DNA of 61,527 nucleotides from contig JAJQCW010000028.1 of the NCBI GenBank assembly GCA_021202515.1, positions 1 to 61,527 of the forward strand. The letters are read 5' to 3'. Below the pieces are notes generated by a model. That model made no database searches and had not been told where the DNA came from. It worked only from the letters and a program-made list of their open reading frames with translations. Position 1 is the first letter of the stretch, and each line of letters begins with the position of its first letter. This DNA is from Clostridiales bacterium. GTDB lineage: Bacteria > Bacillota > Clostridia > Oscillospirales > Oscillospiraceae. The position numbers and the translations under genes were made by a program. Shown piece by piece: positions 58,685 through 61,527 of this stretch.

Positions 58685-58835
58685 TTCAATTTGCAATTTG
58701 CAGTGTGCAATTAGCAATTATGCGTATTTCACGCCTGCCCGAGAACTTTTTCGTGAGTGGTACAGTTGCGCCCTGCAAAAAACTGACGTTTCGTTTACGC
58801 CATTGCACATTGCTAATCGCTAATTGCTAATTTGC
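58685..58835. repeat. Heptamer-ended element, copy B12
   Basis: About 150 bp between the convergent rnc and mutY genes: left GCAATnn units, right ATTGCACATTGCTAATCGCTAATTGCTAATT. It supplies the last seven codons of mutY. The core has little in common with B4/B5, so only the ends are shared. Confidence 0.85.
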
Positions 58836-59874
58836 GAAGCCGCTCCGCTGCCGCCGGGCGGAAGGCGTCGAAGGCGCTGGGCACGGCGTAGACCGCCGCC
58901 AGCTCCTCCGCCCCGGCCCAGACCCAGCCATCGGGCAGCTCCGGCCCGCCCATTTCTACTAACAGGGAATCCATGTGCCATTCCCGGTGGGTGAAGATGT
59001 GCTTCCCCGTGGGGCCGGGGGCGATGGAAACGGCCCCGGTCAGATACGCCGGCGGCGCGTCGGAAAGCTCGTTGGGGAACTCCCACAGCCGGGCCAATAG
59101 TCCCCGCTGAGGGCGGCGGCGCAGGGCCACTTTATTCTCCCAAAAAAGCAGGTACACCCGGCGGCTCTCCACTTTGCGGGGCCGCTTGGCGGCCTTGACG
59201 GGCAGCTCGGCGGTGCGCTCCTGCTGACAGGCCACGCACCACGCCGCCACCGGGCAATGGGCGCAGTCCGGCGCGCCGTTGAGCAGGCAGACCAGCGCCC
59301 CCAGCTCCATCAGCGCCTGGTTGTAGGCCCCCGGCAGGTTCCGGGGCATGGTGTCCAGCAGCAGCCGACGGATGCGCTGCTTGGTGTCCGGGCGGGTGAT
59401 GTCCCCCTCGTCCCCGGTGAGCCGGGCGACCACCCGGAGGACGTTGCCGTCCACGGCGGGCACCGCCTGCCCGAAGGCGATGGAGGCGATGGCCCCGGCG
59501 GTGTACTCCCCCACGCCGGGGAGGGCCAAAATGTCCTCGTAGGCGCTGGGGAACTGGCCCCCATGGACCTCCATGATTTGTCGAGCGGCCTTTTGCAGGT
59601 TTCTGGCCCGGTTGTAGTACCCCAAGCCCTGCCACAGCTTGAGCAGCGTGTCCTCGTCCACCTGGGCCAGGTCCGCCACAGTGGGCAGCGCCGCCATGAA
59701 CCGGGCGTAGTATCCCAACACCGCCGCCACACGGGTCTGCTGGAGCATGATCTCCGACACCCAGACGTGATAAGGCGTGGGGTCGCTGCGCCAGGGCAGG
59801 GTGCGGCAGTGGTCGTGATACCAATTCAGCAGGGGAAAGGACGCGGCGGCGCAGCGCCCGGCGGCATCGGACAT
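58813..59874 (-). CDS. mutY: A/G-specific adenine glycosylase MutY
   Basis: A 353-residue DNA repair enzyme that removes adenine opposite 8-oxoguanine. The helix-hairpin-helix LPGVGEYTAGAIASIAFG is followed by the catalytic aspartate in AVDGNVLRV, and SEIMLQQTRV carries the catalytic glutamate. The iron-sulfur cysteines are C-x7-C-x2-C-x5-C (CLLNGAPDCAHCPVAAWC); the first spacing is normally six. A NUDIX-like C-terminal domain follows (about 235-345). The end KLAISD and stop are encoded by a heptamer repeat, so the natural end has been replaced. Start ATG 59874 after GGAGCG. Confidence 0.93.
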   Translation of the reverse strand: MSDAAGRCAAASFPLLNWYHDHCRTLPWRSDPTPYHVWVSEIMLQQTRVAAVLGYYARFMAALPTVADLAQVDEDTLLKLWQGLGYYNRARNLQKAARQIMEVHGGQFPSAYEDILALPGVGEYTAGAIASIAFGQAVPAVDGNVLRVVARLTGDEGDITRPDTKQRIRRLLLDTMPRNLPGAYNQALMELGALVCLLNGAPDCAHCPVAAWCVACQQERTAELPVKAAKRPRKVESRRVYLLFWENKVALRRRPQRGLLARLWEFPNELSDAPPAYLTGAVSIAPGPTGKHIFTHREWHMDSLLVEMGGPELPDGWVWAGAEELAAVYAVPSAFDAFRPAAAERLRKLAISD

Positions 59875-59906
59875 GGAGAACGCTCCTTTACATCGGAAAC
59901 GGCGGC

Positions 59907-59936
59907 TTGACGAGGCCGCCCGGTTTGTGTTACACT
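59907..59936 (+). promoter_or_regulatory. Promoter of tRNA-Leu
   Basis: -35 TTGACG (59907-59912), 18 bp, -10 TACACT (59931-59936), 14 bases before the tRNA 5' end. Confidence 0.75.
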
Positions 59937-59950
59937 ACTAGAAGCAAAAT

Positions 59951-60035
59951 GCGGGTATGATGGAATTGGCAGACATGCAAGATTTAGGTTCTTGTGCCTT
60001 ACGGCGTGCAGGTTCGACCCCTGTTACCCGCACCA
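59951..60035 (+). tRNA. tRNA-Leu (anticodon UAG)
   Basis: Acceptor arms GCGGGTA (59951-59957) and TACCCGC (60025-60031) pair perfectly, followed by A and an encoded CCA. The anticodon arm is CAAGA-TTTAGGT-TCTTG, giving anticodon TAG, which reads CTN codons, chiefly CTA. The long variable arm (class II tRNA) and GGTTCGACC T-loop fit leucine. It is a single gene with its own promoter and terminator. Confidence 0.96.
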
Positions 60036-60047
60036 CGTCGGAGCAAA

Positions 60048-60085
60048 CGCACATCGGCTGAAAGTTGGCCGATGTGCGCTTTTTT
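60048..60085. terminator. Terminator of tRNA-Leu, shared with obgE
   Basis: Perfect 11-bp arms CGCACATCGGC (60048-60058) and GCCGATGTGCG (60068-60078), then CTTTTTT. It lies six bases from the obgE stop, so it can also end that minus-strand transcript, although the T run there is weak. Confidence 0.85.
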
Positions 60086-60090
60086 GCGGT

Positions 60091-61371
60091 TTACCGCTGA
60101 TATTCAAACTGCAAATCGTACAGCACCACAGTGTCGCCGTCCTGGATGCCCATGGCCTCCAGCTTGTCGAACAGCCCGGCCTCCCGGAGCTGCCGGTCGA
60201 ACCAGTTGCGGCTCTCGAAGTCGCTGAACGTGGTACAGGCCACCAGATGCTCCAGCCAGGGGGCCTCCACGAACCAGTAGTGGTCCTCGGTCTCGATGGA
60301 GACCTCGCCGGTGGTGTCGATGACCGGGGGCTGGGGGACATAGTCGGCCTCAAAGACCTTCACCGGCGGCAGAGAAGCCAACTCCTCCGCGATCTTCCGC
60401 ACCAGGGGCTGCACCCCGGCGTGGGTGGCAGCGGAGAGGTCGAAATACTGATAGCCCTGGGCCTCCACATGGGCTTTTAGCCGGGCGGCGTTGTCGCTGT
60501 CATAGCAGAGGTCGCTCTTGTTGCCGCAGACCAGCATGGGCCGGGTGGCCAACTCCGGGGAGTACTCTTTCAGCTCGGCGTTGATGATGTCGAAGTCCTC
60601 CACCGGGTCCCGGCCCTCGCTGCCAGACACGTCCACCAGATGCACCAGCAGGCGGCACCGGTCGATGTGCCGCAGGAAGTCGTGGCCCAAGCCCGCGCCC
60701 TCGCTGGCCCCCTCGATGATGCCGGGGATATCCGCCATGACAAAGCTGACGCCCTCCTCCACGTAGACCACGCCCAGGTTGGGCATCAGAGTGGTGAAGT
60801 GGTAGTTGGCGATTTTGGGATGGGCCTTGGACACCACGCTGAGCAGGGTGCTTTTGCCCACGTTGGGGAAGCCCACCAGCCCCACGTCGGCCAGCAGTTT
60901 CAGCTCCAGAATGACCTCCCGGCTCTCACCGGGGAGACCCGCCTTGGCGAACCGGGGAGCCTGCCGGGTGGGGGTGGCGAAGTGCTGGTTGCCCCAGCCG
61001 CCGCGCCCGCCGCGGGCCGCCACGAACCGGTCCACGCCGGACATGTCCTGGATGACCTGGCCGGTCTCCGCGTCCCGCACCACGGTCCCCTGGGGGACCT
61101 TGATGATGAGGTCTTTGCCATCTCTGCCGGACTTTTTCGCGCTGGAGCCGTCGGCCCCCGCTTCGGCGGCGTATTTCCGCTTGTAACGGAAGTCCATCAG
61201 GGTGGACAGGCTGGGGTCGGGGACCAGCACCACGCTGCCGCCCCGTCCGCCGTCGCCGCCGTCGGGACCGCCGTTGGTGACGTACTTCTCCCGGTGGAAA
61301 GCCACCGCGCCGTTTCCGCCCCGGCCCGCGCTGATGAAAATTTTCGCCGTGTCTACAAATGCTGCTGCCAT
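60091..61371 (-). CDS. obgE: GTPase ObgE/CgtA
   Basis: A 426-residue GTPase for late 50S ribosome assembly and stress control. The glycine-rich Obg domain (1-158; SAGRGGNGAVAFHREKYV, GGPDGGDGGRGG) precedes the G domain with GFPNVGKSTLLSVV, ADIPGIIEGASEGAGLG, and NKSDL, and a C-terminal OCT domain (about 340-426). Start ATG 61371 follows AAGGAGG; upstream in-frame ATG codons would run across the terminator of the preceding gene. The order rpmA-obgE is conserved in Firmicutes. Confidence 0.96.
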   Translation of the reverse strand: MAAAFVDTAKIFISAGRGGNGAVAFHREKYVTNGGPDGGDGGRGGSVVLVPDPSLSTLMDFRYKRKYAAEAGADGSSAKKSGRDGKDLIIKVPQGTVVRDAETGQVIQDMSGVDRFVAARGGRGGWGNQHFATPTRQAPRFAKAGLPGESREVILELKLLADVGLVGFPNVGKSTLLSVVSKAHPKIANYHFTTLMPNLGVVYVEEGVSFVMADIPGIIEGASEGAGLGHDFLRHIDRCRLLVHLVDVSGSEGRDPVEDFDIINAELKEYSPELATRPMLVCGNKSDLCYDSDNAARLKAHVEAQGYQYFDLSAATHAGVQPLVRKIAEELASLPPVKVFEADYVPQPPVIDTTGEVSIETEDHYWFVEAPWLEHLVACTTFSDFESRNWFDRQLREAGLFDKLEAMGIQDGDTVVLYDLQFEYQR

Positions 61372-61434
61372 ACGGCCCTCCTTATGACTGAGGAACTCCA
61401 TGTGAAACAGCATGGATGTTCCTGCCTGATACCA

Positions 61435-61470
61435 GAAAAAACGCACCGAACGAAATATGTCCGGTGCGTT
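61435..61470 (-). terminator. Terminator between the preceding gene (rpmA) and obgE
   Basis: On the minus strand, AACGCACCG (61470-61462) pairs with CGGTGCGTT (61448-61440), then TTTTTT (61440-61435). It lies 24 bases past the stop of the upstream gene and 64 bases before obgE. Confidence 0.8.
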
Positions 61471-61494
61471 GAAATCGCGCTTTTAACTGCTCGA

Positions 61495-61527
61495 TTACTG
61501 CTCGATGGCTTCGACGATAGAGACCTG
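61495..61527 (-). CDS. rpmA: 3' end of a gene, probably ribosomal protein L27 (partial)
   Basis: Only the last ten codons and the TAA stop are in the window: QVSIVEAIEQ. The sequence fits the end of L27, whose final strand usually reads KQVSV plus a short tail, and rpmA precedes obgE in most Firmicutes. With so few residues the call leans on gene order. Confidence 0.6.
   Translation of the reverse strand, partial: QVSIVEAIEQ

Overview
The window is high-GC DNA from a Gram-positive bacterium of the Firmicutes (Clostridia), most like the Oscillospiraceae group that includes Flavonifractor and Oscillibacter. The evidence is a T-box leader in front of pheST, a Fur/PerR-type regulator, the nnrD-lipoprotein-alr-mazF order known in Firmicutes, nadD joined to yqeK next to rsfS, teichoic-acid-type tagD, KtrAB, and genes that start with GTG or TTG about as readily as ATG. 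No phage, transposase or CRISPR array is visible. Most of the window is ordinary chromosome, but its intergenic spaces are heavily populated by four families of short repeats.

Layout. 1-640: terminators and a probable 6S RNA. 642-4254: a DUF1292 protein, then an MBOAT O-acyltransferase with a DHHW/AlgX-like partner. 4358-10920, minus strand: trmO, truA, a metallo-beta-lactamase-fold protein, and pheT and pheS behind a Phe-specific T-box. 11015-15059: small membrane protein, nnrD, lipoprotein, alr and mazF. 15281-16661: acidic lipoprotein, perR-like regulator with a predicted operator, TSCPD protein. 17214-19136: ptsI behind a consensus promoter and a structured leader of about 230 nt. 19255-29497: a surface-polymer cluster with tagD, a YfhO-like fusion, a DegT aminotransferase, a GtrB/ArnC-like glycosyltransferase, an ATP-grasp ligase, a CapK-like AMP ligase and two small EamA/SMR-type subunits. 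29711-35875: NUDIX hydrolase, ilvA, recR, an FAD oxidoreductase and two unknown genes, one AT-rich. 36132-47665: smc, ftsY, rph, rdgB, yhbY, a small membrane protein, a nadD-yqeK fusion, rsfS and leuS. 47869-50882: GIY-YIG protein, candidate small RNA, ktrB and ktrA. 50895-61527: TrmH-family methyltransferase, dprA, topA, trmFO, plsX, rnc, mutY, tRNA-Leu(UAG), obgE and the 3' end of a gene that is probably rpmA.

The most interesting system is the 19-29 kb cluster. Its parts match, role for role, the aminoarabinose (Arn) lipid A pathway of Gram-negative bacteria and the CsbB-GtcA-YfhO pathway that glycosylates lipoteichoic acid in Bacillus and Listeria: an aminotransferase makes an amino sugar, a GT2 enzyme loads it on undecaprenyl phosphate, a two-subunit small transporter flips it, and a GT-C-like YfhO protein transfers it outside. 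An ATP-grasp ligase and a CapK-like adenylating enzyme stand where ArnA and ArnD would be, which suggests an acylated or aminoacylated amino sugar. This is inference from gene content.

The second theme is the repeats: a GC-rich palindrome of about 70 bp (six copies), elements with GCAATnn heptamer ends (about twelve sites), a 100-250 bp element with CCCCTCC ends (six copies), and GTTAGCn heptamer runs. They sit between almost all transcription units, nest in each other, and in at least four genes supply the stop codon.
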